From the NCBI RefSeq assembly GCF_018294505.1, contig NC_057808.1, positions 228,095,780-228,159,779 of the forward strand: 64,000 nt of DNA, read 5' to 3'. Shown one piece after another: positions 21,435-32,151 of this stretch. The stretch comes from Triticum aestivum (taxonomy: Eukaryota; Streptophyta; Magnoliopsida; Poales; Poaceae). Position numbers and translations under genes: made by a program. Every line of letters begins with the position of its first letter. Position 1 is the stretch's first letter. A model generated the notes under the pieces. The model was not told the DNA's origin. It searched no databases and saw only the letters and a program-made list of their open reading frames with translations.

Positions 21435-22909
21435 GGCAAAGTCTATTATCTAGTTCACCTAGGGTATGGCTATGTTGTTCATCTTTGGTGGGAAACAAAC
21501 AATATGTTCATCTTCGGTGGGAAACAAAGAGTAAAGCAATCATCATCTGTCTTTTTATTAAATTAAAGCTATCATCAGTCTGCTATCATTGTTTTTGGGT
21601 CTATCCACTGGTTGTTATCATCACTCTAGATTTCTGCATGCTCTCCTTACATAACCGCACTATACTTTTTCGTATGCATGTCAAATATTGTACACAGTCA
21701 TGCTGAACATGTAGAGAAAAACAGAATAGTTTTGCGCGGCAATACAATGTCATGCAGACATCGCTCCATGGTGGGTGCAATGGAAACCCCCCTCCTCTAG
21801 ATTATAATCCAGAGGAAGATATCTGTTCAGAGGCGGATTCAAACGGAGCTGACCACTCATATTTACCCCCGAGGTGTTTGCTCTAACTTGGCATGATGAT
21901 GTTGGTCATATCATGCATATGTTGCCTTGCAGTGCTTACTTTTGACATCATATATGACATCTACTTAGTTTAGACATGTTCTGTAATGCCACCTGTTTAG
22001 TTTCTATATCATATATGTGAACTATGCCATCTCATCTTTTTTAGCCAGCCATATATGTGAAATATGCAATGTCATCCTGTTTAGCCAGGCATCATATATT
22101 TCAATTATATCTTGCCATTCCTTTTCTTCATTATATTTCACTAGTCCACATTCCGAAACAACAAGATGTAGACCAGCTTATGAATTTTCTACAAATGCAT
22201 CAGAATCTTTAAAATTATCAAGTGCACGCACAACTACTCAGTGATCTTGTGGAGCGTACATGGACCTACAATAAAAACCAAAGAGCTAATGTTTGAATTG
22301 TGCATTTAAAATAAAGTTTATGTTCGAACTATGTATTTTCGCTACCAACATTTATTATTTACGTGTGACATTTACATGTATGATGGATGTGCATGAATTT
22401 GAAAGTTCGGATTTGAGGTGAGTAGCTGATGGGTATAAAGAGTTGTCCGGCGCCATCCGCACACGTATAGGGACCCATATTATGCAATTTGTAGATGCTC
22501 TAAGAGCATCTATTGTAGACGCTCTTAAAGCATATACAACTGGACTTGGCAAATCCGGGTCCCTATACATCCGGGAGGCGCCCGCGAACAGTGACCGGAC
22601 AGGCCTCAAATTTTACCATTCACAACCACAATTCTTATTTTCAATACATCACATATATGCAAACACATTTATGTCAATCATCTTAACCAAACATAGTTTA
22701 GCGCACATAAATAGAAATTGTTCGTACATAAGAATACATAATCCAAAAATAGTTCAAACATAAATTTTGTTCATAGTGCATAATTGATAAATTAAAAGCA
22801 ACATTTATTGATTTCCAGTGTGGACCTACATATATTAAAAAATAGTAAGAAGGAACTACTTAGGAGTAATCACAACAATTTCAGGTCCTCGACCGTCTGA
22901 TCAGCCACC
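21435..22909. other. AT-rich stretch, mostly unassigned
   Basis: No gene is recognised. Short direct repeats occur at about 21485-21525 (GGTGGGAAACAAA twice) and 22005-22095, where a block containing CATATATGTGAA(C/A)TATG and TTTAGCCAG repeats about twice. The end, 22449-22582, is a foldback, and 22583-22904 looks like the flank of a TIR transposon of the same family as 30913-32033. CCACC at 22905-22909 is the left TSD of the following Athila element. Confidence 0.5.
22449..22582. repeat. Imperfect foldback with GGCGCC ends
   Basis: An imperfect inverted repeat runs from GGCGCC at 22449 to GGCGCC at 22577-22582. Arms share GTATAGGGACCC and a GATGCTCT core, and the centre has the palindrome TAGATGCTCTAAGAGCATCTA. 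The right arm (TTGGCAAATCCGGGTCC) is also close to the reverse complement of the end of the TIR element at 32000-32033, so this may be a MITE or two abutting ends of that family. Confidence 0.6.
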
Positions 22910-24500
22910 TGCTACCTCTTGAGCTTGCGTTGGTTATTCCCTTGAAGAGGAAAGGGTGATGCAACAAAGAAGAGTAAGTATTTCCCTCAGTTTTGAGAAC
23001 TAAGGTATCAATCCACTAGGAGAAAACGCGCAAGCCACCGAATACCTGCACAAACAAACACCAACTTGCACCCAACGCGATAAAGGGGTTGTCAATCCCT
23101 TCACGGTTTTTTGCAACGTGAGATCTGATAGAGATGATAAATAGTAAAGTAATATTTTTGGTATTTTTGGTTTATGGAACGGAAAGTAAAAGATTGCAAA
23201 GAAAGTAAATAGGAAACTAAGATTGTAGATCAGAAACTTATATGATGGAAAATAGACCCGGGGGCCATAGGTTCCACAAGAGGCTTCTCTCAAGATAGAA
23301 TTTATTACAGTGGGTGAACAAATTACTGCCAAGCAATTGATAGAAAAAGCGCAAAGTTATGACGATATCTAAGGCAATGCATGAACATAGGCATCACGTC
23401 AGTGTCAAGTAGGCCGAAACGATTCTGCATCTACTACTATTACTCCACACATCGGCCGCTATCCAACATGCGTCTAGAGTATTAAGTTCATAAAGAACGG
23501 AGTAACGCCTTAAGCAAGATGACATGATGTAGAGGAACTAACTCAAGCAATATGATGAAAACCCCATCTTTTTATCCTCGACGGCAACAATACAATACGT
23601 GTCGGTTCCCCTTCTATCACTAGGATCGAGCACCGCAAGATTGAACCCAAAGCTAAGCACTTCTCCCATTGCAAGAAAAACCAATCTAGTTGGCCAAACC
23701 AAATCGATAGTTCGAAGAGACTTGCAAAGATATCAAATCATGCATATAAGAATTCGGAGATGATTCAAATAGTATTCATAGATAAGATGATCATAAATCC
23801 ACAATTCATCGGATCTCGGCAAACACACCGCAAAAGAGTATTACATCGAATAGATCTCCAAGAACATCGAGGAGAACTTTGTATTGAGAATCAAAGAGAG
23901 AGAAGAAGCCATCTAGCTACTAGCTATGGACCCGTAGGTCTGTGGTAAACTACTCACGCTTCATCGGAGAGGCAATGGTGTTGATGTAGAAGCCCACCGT
24001 GATCGAATCCCCCTCCGGCAGGAGGCTGGAAAAGGCCCCAAGATGGGATCTCACGGCTACATAAGGTTGTGGCGGTGGAAAAGGGGTTTCGTGTCTCCCT
24101 TGGAAGTTTTTGGGGTATATGAGAATATATAGGAGGAAGATCTAGGTCCGGAGGTCACGGAGGGGCCCACAAGGTTGGGGGCGCGCCCCACCCCCTGGGC
24201 GTGCCCTCCACCTTTGTGGCCGCCTCGTGGCTCTTATGACTTGCACTCCAAGTCTCCTGGGTGTCTTTTGGTCCAAGAAAAATCATCGCGAAAGTTTTAT
24301 TCCATTTGGACTCCGTTTGGTATTCCTTTTCTGCGAAACTCTAAAACAAGGAAAAAACAGGAACTGGCACTGGGCTCTAGGTTAATAGGTTAGTCCCAAA
24401 AAACATATAAAATAGCATATTAATGCATATAAAACATCCAAAACAGATAATATAATAGCATGGAACAATCCAAAATTATAGATACGTTGGAGACGTATCA
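22910..24500 (-). repeat. 3' LTR of the Athila-type element (1591 bp)
   Basis: This is the full-length LTR. On minus it begins TGATACGTCTCCAACGTATC, a near-palindrome (arms GATACGT/ACGTATC), has a TATA box TATATATT (24124-24131) and ends AGAGGTAGCA. It aligns with 29605-30905, but contains about 280 bp (23692-23971) that the other LTR has lost. Confidence 0.92.
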
Positions 24501-24516
24501 AGCATCCCCAAGCTTA
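24501..24516 (-). other. Polypurine tract of the Athila-type element
   Basis: On minus, TAAGCTTGGGGATGCT directly precedes the LTR start. The same AAGCTTGGGGATGC-like stretch recurs inside the element at 26618-26632. Confidence 0.8.
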
Positions 24517-27497
24517 ATTCCTACTCGTCCTCGAGTAGGTAAATGATAAAAACAGAATTTTTTATGTGGAATGCTATGGAACATATTTATCCATGTAATT
24601 CTCTTTATTTGGCATGAATGTTCAGATCCGTAAGATTCAAAACAAAAGTTTAATATTGGTATTAAAACAATAATACTTCAAGCATACTAACAAAATAATT
24701 GTGTCCTCTCAAAATAACATGGCCAAAGAAAGTTTATCCCTACAAAATCATATAGTCTGGCTATGCTCCATCTTCATCACACAAAATATTAAAATCATGC
24801 ACAACCCCGATGACAAGCCAAGCAATTGTTTCATACTTTTGACGTTCTCAAACTTTTTCAACTTTCACGCAATACATGAGCATGAGCAATGGACATAGCA
24901 CTATAGGTGGAATAGACGGTGGTTGTGGAGAAGACAAAAAGAGCTAGATAGGCTCACATCAACTAGGCGTATCAACAGGCTATGGAGATGCCCATTAATA
25001 GATATCAATGTGAGTGAGTAGGGATTGCCATGCAACGGATGTACTAGAGCTATAAGTTTATGAAAGCTCAAAAGGAAAACTAGTGGGTGTGCATCCAACT
25101 CGCTTGCTCACGAAGACCTAGGGATTTTTTAGGAAGCCCATCATTGGAATATACAAGACAAGTTCTATAATGAAAAATTCCCACTAGCATATGAAAGTGA
25201 TGTCATAGGAGACTCTCTATCATGAAGATCATGGTGCTACTTTGAAGCACAAGTGTGGTAAAATGATAGTAACATTGTCCCTTCTCTCTTTTCTCTCATT
25301 TTTTTGTTGGGCCTTCTCTCCTTTTTTTGCCTCTTTTATTTTTTTTATTTTTCGGCCGGAGTCCCATACCGACTTGTGGGGGAATCATAATCTCCATCAT
25401 CCTTTCCTCACATGGGACAATGCTCTAATAATGAAGGTCATCACACTTTTATTTACTTACAACTCGATACTTAGAACAAAATATGACTCTATGTGAATGC
25501 CTCCAGCGGTGTACCGGGATGTGCAATGAATCAAGAGCGACATGTATAAAAAAATGATGAACGGTGGCTTTGCCACAAATACGATGTCAACTAAATGATC
25601 ATGCAAAGCAATATGACAATGATGAAGCGTGTCATAATAAACGGAACGCTGGAAAGTTGCATGGCGATATATCTCGGAATGGCTATGGAAATGCCATAAT
25701 AGGTAGGTATGGTGGCTGTTTTGAGGAAGGATATGTGGTGGGTGTATGGTACCGGCGAAAGTTGCGTGGTACTAGAGAGGCTAGCAATGGCGGAAAGGTG
25801 AGCGTGCGCATAATCCATGGACTCAACATTAGTCATAAAGAACTCACACACTTATTGCAAAAATGTATTAGTCATCGAAACAAAGTACTACGCGCATGCT
25901 CCTAGGAGGATAGATTGGTAGGAAAAGACCATCGCTTGTCCCCGACCGCCACTCATAAGGAAGACAATCAATAAATAAATCATGCTCCGACTTCATCACA
26001 TAACGGTTCACCATACGTGCATGCTACGGGACTCACAAACTTTAACACAAGTATTTCTCAAATTCACAATTACTTACTAGCATGACTCTAATATCACCAT
26101 CTTCATATCTCAAAACAACCATAAGGAATCAAACTTCTCATAGTATTCAATGCACTTTATATGATAGTTTTTATTATATCCGTCTTGGATGCCTATCATA
26201 TTAGGACTAATTTTATAACCAAAGCAAATTACCATGCTGTTTAGAGACTCTCAAAATAATATAAGTGAAGTACGAGAGTTCATCAATTTCTATAAAATAA
26301 AACTGCCGCCATGCTCTAAAAAGATATAAGCGAAGCACTAGAGCAAAATTGCCTAGCTCAAAAGATATAAGTGAAGCACATAGAGCATTCTAATAAATCA
26401 TGATTCCTGCGTGTCTCTCCCAAAAGGTGTGTACAACAAGGATGATTTTGGCAAACTAAAAAGCAAAGACTCAAATCATACAAGACGCTCCAAGAAAAAC
26501 ACATATCATGTGGTGAATAAAAATATAGCCTCAAGTAAAGTTACCAATAGAAGAAGACGAAAGAGGGGATGCCCTAGGCTTTTTGTCCTCCTTGAATATT
26601 ACCTTGGGGTGCCTTGGGCATCCCCAAGCTTAGGCTCTTTCCACTCCTTGTTCCATAGTCCATCAAATCCTTACCCAAAACTTGAAAACTTCACAACACA
26701 AAACTCAACAAAAAATCTCGTAAGCTCCGTTAGTATAAGAAAATAAATCACCACTTTTGATACTGTTGTGAACTCATTCTTTATTTATACGGGTGTAATA
26801 TATCTACTATATTCCAACTTTTCCATCGTTCATACCCCCCTCCCCCCGATACTAGCCATACATGCATCAAAATAAGCAAACAACACGCAAAAAACAGAAT
26901 CTGTCAAAAGCAGAACAGTCTGTGAAGATCCGAATTGTTCTACTACTTCTCTAACTCCAAAATTCTAAAAAATAAGGACAACAGAGGCAATACGTATATC
27001 AATCTTGTGTAAAGAATTCAGAGTTTTTCCACGCTCCAGCAGAAAATAAGAATTGTTTTCCTGAGCGCAAAAGTTTCCGATTTCCAGCAGGATCAACACA
27101 ACTATCACTGTAAGCCATCCCAAAGGTCCTACTTGGCACAAACACTAATTAAAATACTAAACCAAATCTAACCCGAGGCTAGATGAAAAATTTATTGCAA
27201 AATAGATCCTAAAAAGCAAAAAAAAAATTCGGTTGCCTCCCAACAAGCGTTATTGTTTAACGCCCTTAGCTAGGCATAAAACACGAATAGATCTAGGTAT
27301 TGTCATCTTTGGCATGCAATCCATAAGTGGCTGTCATAATAGATTCATAAGACAATTTAATTTTCTTTCTTGGGAACTGTTCCATGCCCTTCCTTAACGG
27401 AAATGAAATCTAATGTTTCCTTCTTTCATATCAATAATTGCACCAATCGTTCTAAGGAAAGGTCTACCAAGAATAATAGGACATGTAGGATTGCAAT
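24517..27497 (-). other. Internal non-coding region of the Athila-type element
   Basis: About 3 kb lies between the protease end and the PPT. I see no RT, RNase H or integrase motif on either strand and no frame above 113 codons. Pyrimidine-rich tracts (25270-25360), a C-run (26826-26850) and a second PPT-like sequence (26618-26632) stand out. The plus-oriented copy matches its 5' part as far as about 35511, so the region belongs to the family rather than being a private insertion. Confidence 0.75.
26618..26632 (-). other. Second PPT-like sequence, possible central polypurine tract
   Basis: On minus it reads TAAGCTTGGGGATGC, identical over 15 bases to the true 3' PPT at 24502-24516. It lies 2.1 kb upstream of the PPT within non-coding internal sequence. 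Confidence 0.6.
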
Positions 27498-28370
27498 CTA
27501 TATCAAGAACAATGAAATTATGGGAACATAATTCCTATTTGCAACAATAAGAACATCATTAATTCTTCCCATAGGTTTCTTAATAGTAGAATCCGCAAGA
27601 TGCAAATTTAAGGAACAATCATCAAATTCATGGAAACCTAACACATCACATAAATTTTTCAGAATCGTGGAAACACTAGCACCCAAATCACACAAAGCAT
27701 AGCACTCATAATCTTTAATTTTAATCTTAATAGTAGGTTCCCACTCATCATAAAATTTTCTAGGGATAGAGACTTCCAATTCAAGCTTTTCTTCAAAAGA
27801 TTGCATCTTAGCATCAACGATATGTTTAGTAAAAGCTTTGTTTTGATTATAAGCATGAGGAGAATTCAACATGGATTGCAACAAGGAAATACAATCTATT
27901 AAAGAACAATTATCATAATTAAATTCCTTGAAATCCAAAAGAGTGGTTTCATTGCTACTTAAAGTTTTGACCTCTCCAATCCCACTTTTATCAATTTTTG
28001 CATCAAGATCTAAAAACTCCAAATCATTGGGACGCCTTCTAACTAAAGTTGACTCATCTCCTGTCCCATCTTTATCAAGATTAACATTGGAAAACAAAGA
28101 TTCAATAGGGTTCACATCAATCACTTTAAGATCTTCATCATTATTTTCATGGAAACTAGAAGAACACGCTTTTATAAACCAATCTTTCTTAGCACGCATC
28201 TTAGCGGTTCTTTCTTTGCACTCATCAATGGAAATTCTCGTGGCTTTGAGAGACTCATTGATATCATGCTTAGGTGGAATAGATCTAAGTTTCAAATAAT
28301 CAACATCAAGAGAAATTCTATCCACGTTCCCAGCCAAATCATCAATCTTAAGCAATTTTTCTTCAATCAA
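27498..28370 (-). pseudogene. Athila-type aspartic protease region
   Basis: The 290-codon frame has a linker region (repeated Asp/Lys-rich segments) and a retropepsin-like domain with the active site CDLGASVST, then LNLHLADSTIKKPMGRI. This is the protease of the Gag-Pol precursor. Compared with the plus-oriented copy (34048-35187), the frame leaves homology near 27520, after NYVPI, by a frameshift, so the last protease part with the LGRPFL motif lies in another frame just downstream. Gag (28448-29370) is in a different frame upstream. Confidence 0.82.
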
Positions 28371-28447
28371 AGCACTGAAATTCTTTTGTAAACTTATAAA
28401 TTCTTTAACACTATTCTCAAATTCAGAGGCATATTATTATAATTTCC

Positions 28448-29370
28448 CTAAGAATTTTTGTAGGACTTACCATAATTATTAGAGGAATTACTAGGAAACG
28501 ACCTAGGGAAATTACCTCTATATGCGTTATTACCAAAATTGTTCCTACCAACAAAATTCACATCCATAGATTCATTATTGTTTTCAATCAAAGTAGACAA
28601 AGGCATATCATTTGGATCAATAGGGGCACTCTTACTAGCAAACAATTTCATAAGCTCATCCATCTTTCCACTCAAAACATTAATTTCTTCAATTCCATGC
28701 ACTTTTTTACTAGTGGAAGATCTTACGGTATGCCATTGAGAATAATCAACCATAATATTATCTAGGAGTTTAGTACCTTCTCCTAAAGTAATTTCCAGAA
28801 AAGTGCCTCCCGCGGCCGAATCTAAAAGGTTTCTATAAGCAAAATTCAATCCGGCATAATTTTTTTGTATAATCATCCACAAATTCAAACCATGAGTAGG
28901 GCAATTTCTAATCATCAATTTCATCCTCTCCCAAGATTGTGCAACATGCTCATGACCAAGTTGCTTAAAATTCATAATATCATTTCTAAGAGAGATGATC
29001 TTAGCGGGAGGAAAATACTTGGAAATAAAAGCATCTTTACACTTGTTCCATGAATCAATACTATTTTTAGGCAAAGATGAAAACCAAGTTTTACCACGAT
29101 CTCGAAGTGAGAATGGAAATAGCTTCAATTTAACAATATCATTATCCACATCTTTTTTCTTTTGCATATCACACAAATCAACGAAATTATTAAGATGGGA
29201 TGCGGCATCTTCATTGGGAAGGCCGGAAAATTGATCTTTCATAACAAGATTCAGCAAGCGATATTAATTTCACAAGATTACGCATTAGCATCGGGAGCAA
29301 TTGGAGTACTAATAAAATCATTGTTGTTGGTATTGGAAAAGTCACACAATTTGGTATTATCTTGAGCCAT
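28448..29370 (-). pseudogene. gag: Athila-type Gag capsid region
   Basis: The segment codes for a retrotransposon Gag domain: VKLKLFPFSLRDRGKTWF, then SWNKCKDAFISKYFPPAK and WERMKLMIRNCPTHGL are typical of plant Gypsy capsid proteins. The likely start Met is at 29370 (MAQDNTKLCDF), but a stop and frameshift near 29280 break the first 30 residues from the main 269-codon frame (29257-28448). The C-terminal end is Asn/Ser/Gly-rich (NNFGNNAYRGNFPRSF) and lacks an obvious zinc knuckle. Confidence 0.85.
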
Positions 29371-29575
29371 CGTGATAAAGCAAGCAATCCAACACACGAG
29401 CACACAAAAAGCAAGCGAAAGATACGAAAGGAAGAGGGGCGAAGAAAAGGCAAATCTTTTCGAAAATCGTTTTAGAAGTGGGGGAGAGGAAAGCGAGAGG
29501 CAAATGGCGAATAATGTAAAGCGAGGGATGAGAGTTTATGATGGGTACTTCGTATGTCTCGGCTTGGCGTAGATC

Positions 29576-29593
29576 TCCCCGGCAACGGCACCA
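29576..29593 (-). other. Primer binding site, Asp-tRNA type
   Basis: On minus, TGGTGCCGTTGCCGGGGA lies 11 bp inside the LTR. It is the complement of the plant Asp-tRNA 3' end with one mismatch (the plus copy at 33826 has the perfect TGGCGCC form). Athila-lineage elements commonly use Asp-tRNA. Confidence 0.88.
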
Positions 29594-29604
29594 GAAATTG
29601 TTCC

Positions 29605-30905
29605 TGCTACCTCTTGAGCTTGCGTTGGTTTTTCCCTTGAAGAGGAAAAGGTGATGCATCAAAGTAGAGTAAGTATTTCCGTCAGTTTTGAGAACCAAGG
29701 TATCAATCCAGTAGGAGATAATGCGCAAGCCACCGAATACCTGCACAAACAAACACCAACTTGCACCCAGCGCGATAAAGGGGTTGTCAATCCCTTCACG
29801 GTTATTTGCAACATGAGACCTGATAGATATGATAAATAGTAAAGTAATATTTTTGGTATTTTTGGTTTATGGAACAGAAAGTAAAAGGTTGCAAAGAAAG
29901 TAAATAGGAAACTAAGATTGTAGATTGGAAACTTATATGATGGAAAATAGACCTGGGGGCCATAGGTTCCACTAGAGGCTTCTCTCAAGATAGAATTTAT
30001 TACGGTGGGTGAACAAATTACTGCCAAGCAATTGATAGAAAAGCGCAAAGTTATGATGATATCTAAGGCAATGATCATGAACATAGGCATCACGACCGTG
30101 TCAAGTAGACCGAAACGATTCTGCATCTACTACTATTACTCCACACATCGGCCGCTATCCATCATGCATCTAGAGTATTAAGTTCATCAAGAATGGAGTA
30201 ACGCCTTAAGCAAGATGACATGATGTAGAGGAACTAACTCAAGCAATATGATGAAAACCCCATCTTTTTATCCTCGACGGCAACAATACAATACGTGTCG
30301 GTTCCCCTTCTATCACTAGGATCGAGCACCGCAAGATTGAACCCAAAGCTAAGCACTTCTCCCATTGCAAGAAAAACCAATCTAGTTAGCAGTGGTGTTG
30401 ATGTAGAAGCCCACCGTGATCGAATCCCCCTCCGGCAGGATGCCGGAAAAGGCCCCAAGATGGGATCTCATGGGTACAGAAGGTTGCGGCGGTGGAAAAG
30501 TGGTTCCGTGGCTCCCTTGGAAATTTTTGGGGTATATGAGAATATATAGGAGGAAGATCTAGGTCAGGAGGTCACCGAGGGGCCCACAAGGTTGGGGGAG
30601 CGCCCCACCCCCTGGGCGCCCCCTCCACCCTTGTGGCCACCTCGTGGCTCTTATGACTTCCACTCCAAGTCTCCTGGGTGTCTTTTGGTCCAAGAAAAAT
30701 CATCGCGAAAGTTTTATTCCGTTTGGTATTCCTTTTCTGCGAAACTCTAAAACAAGGAAAAAACAGGAACTGACACTGGGCTCTAGGTTAATAGGTTAGT
30801 CTCAAAAATCATATAAAATAGCATATTAATGCATATAAAACATCCAAAATGGATAATATAATAGCATGAAATAATAAAAATTATAGATACGTTGGAGACG
30901 TATCA
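29605..30905 (-). repeat. 5' LTR of the Athila-type element, internally deleted (1301 bp)
   Basis: It is homologous to 22910-24500. After TCTAGTT (30381-30387) it jumps to sequence equivalent to 23972, losing about 280 bp. A smaller gap lies near 30718. The TATA box TATATATT is kept at 30541-30548. The GATACGTTGGAGACGTATCA end abuts the TSD CCACC. Confidence 0.92.
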
Positions 30906-30912
30906 CCACCTG

Positions 30913-32033
30913 AGAGCATCTACAGCCGGGCGCCACAAACCCTCCTCAAATGTCCTGGCCACCTGCCAGGTCACTGACCAGTCACGATTTATCGACCCAA
31001 GCGGATGTGGGGGTTTCCAGGCACGCTCGCCACGTCGGACCCGACCCATGCTGGCCCACGGAACCCCACATATATTTGTCCCCATCCGCACGCGGAGCAA
31101 ACCCTGGCCACTTCTCTCCACCCCCCCCGCCACCCGTGCTCATCTCCGGCGGTTTTCGGCCTTCTTTGGCATGGCAGGCAGCGGATCAGACTTCGACCGG
31201 TCCGGATCCGTCGACTGGGGTGTCATCCCGTGCGGGTCGGAGGAGGCAATGACAGTCGGCATTGCACTCCATCGTTCCCGGGAGGACAGCGCCCGGCCGC
31301 AACTCCATTGCGTCGGCTCACCGAGCACTCGGGTCCTCTAGTGCTCGATCCTCGCGGTGCCGGCAGTCGGAACACCTCTCCTTCCCCATCACCGGTTGGG
31401 CAGACTATGAGTCCCACCGAGAACGGGCGGCCCGCCGTGGGAAAGAGAGGATAAAGGCCGCCGAGGCCTGTATCGCGGCGGAAATGGCGGCTGCGGAGGC
31501 GGCTCATGCGGCGGTGCGGGCGAACACAGAGGAGGAAGCCATCCATGCTCGCATTGTGAAGAAACGACATCGAAGGAACACGCGCGCCCTCACCGGAGAG
31601 CAGAATTGGGCGGTTCGTGTCATGGCCGGACTGCCACTGAAGGAGGAGAAGGCGGACAGTGACGGCGAGGATAGCTCCGGCGATGAGCAGATCCATCTCG
31701 ATCTGTACTGCGTCTTTGACCGGTACTTCCGCGAGAAGGACGGCAAGGGCGCCGGGAAGGGCAAAGGCAGCTGTGGATGAACTCCACCATAGCCAAACAT
31801 GCCAAATTTCGATAGTCCGATGGCATGTTTAGTTAGTAGTAATGGAGTAGCCGAACGATGTGCGTGCATCGACGTAGTTGCATGAGTTTGTATGAATTTG
31901 AGATATGATAATTGAGATGTTCAGATGTGGGTTAGATTATTTAAGAGGTGCCCAATCAGTGCTCGCAGACGCACCCAAACGCGCCCGCGGGCGTTTGAGG
32001 AGCCGGATTTGCTAAGTCCGACTGTAGTTGTGA
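30913..32033 (+). mobile_element. Small TIR-like DNA transposon carrying one ORF
   Basis: The left end GAGCATCTACAGCCGG and the right end CCGACTGTAGTTG are imperfect inverted repeats (about 13 of 16 matching). The interior is gene-like: GC-rich, a TATA-like CATATATTTG near 31069, then an ORF from 31171 and an AT-rich tail. The ends resemble those of Harbinger/Tourist-like grass elements, but I see no transposase motif and no clear 3-bp TSD. The Athila element inserted 2-3 bp from its left end. The superfamily remains open. Confidence 0.5.
31171..31780 (+). pseudogene. Uncharacterised transposon-borne ORF, Ala/Glu/Arg-rich, frameshifted
   Basis: The frame starts MAGSGSDFDRSGSVDWGV at 31171, about 100 bp after a TATA-like sequence. 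It shifts frame near 31320, then continues as an Ala/Glu/Arg-rich helix (ERIKAAEACIAAEMAAAEAA; likely coiled coil), VMAGLPLKEEKADSDGEDSS and a C-terminal DLYCVFDRYFREKDGKGAGK ending at TGA 31778-31780. I recall no defined domain. The acidic Ser-rich segment and basic tail suggest a small nucleic-acid- or protein-binding factor, but this is a guess. Confidence 0.45.
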
Positions 32034-32151
32034 ATGTACCATATTTTTTTGAGGAAGATGAATGTACCAGATCAATCGGGCGTCCCGCGGCACATCGCAC
32101 GACTTCGCGCTGGCTGGCCGGGCCAACGTAACGGGCTTCTGCTCTGCAAAC

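Larger units (their letters stand above)
22910..30905 (-). mobile_element. Complete Athila-type Gypsy element (gag-protease only)
   Basis: The element is 7996 bp with a 5-bp TSD CCACC at 22905-22909 and 30906-30910. In minus orientation the LTR starts TGATACGTCTCC and ends GAGGTAGCA. The PBS (29576-29593) matches an Asp-tRNA primer with one change, and the PPT is at 24501-24516. The internal domain codes for Gag and an aspartic protease of Athila type, but about 3 kb downstream has no RT, RNase H or integrase. It is therefore non-autonomous. It resembles families that I recall as Sabrina/WHAM in wheat. Confidence 0.92.

Noticed and set aside
23000..23332. 110-codon minus frame in the Athila LTR and its equivalent at 29659-30126
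   Set aside because: Repeated because the LTR is repeated; hydrophobic translation of an AT-rich leader without a conserved start.
30892..31341. 149-codon frame overlapping the Athila end and the TIR element
   Set aside because: It begins inside the Athila LTR and so did not exist before the insertion; the gene-like start is at 31171.
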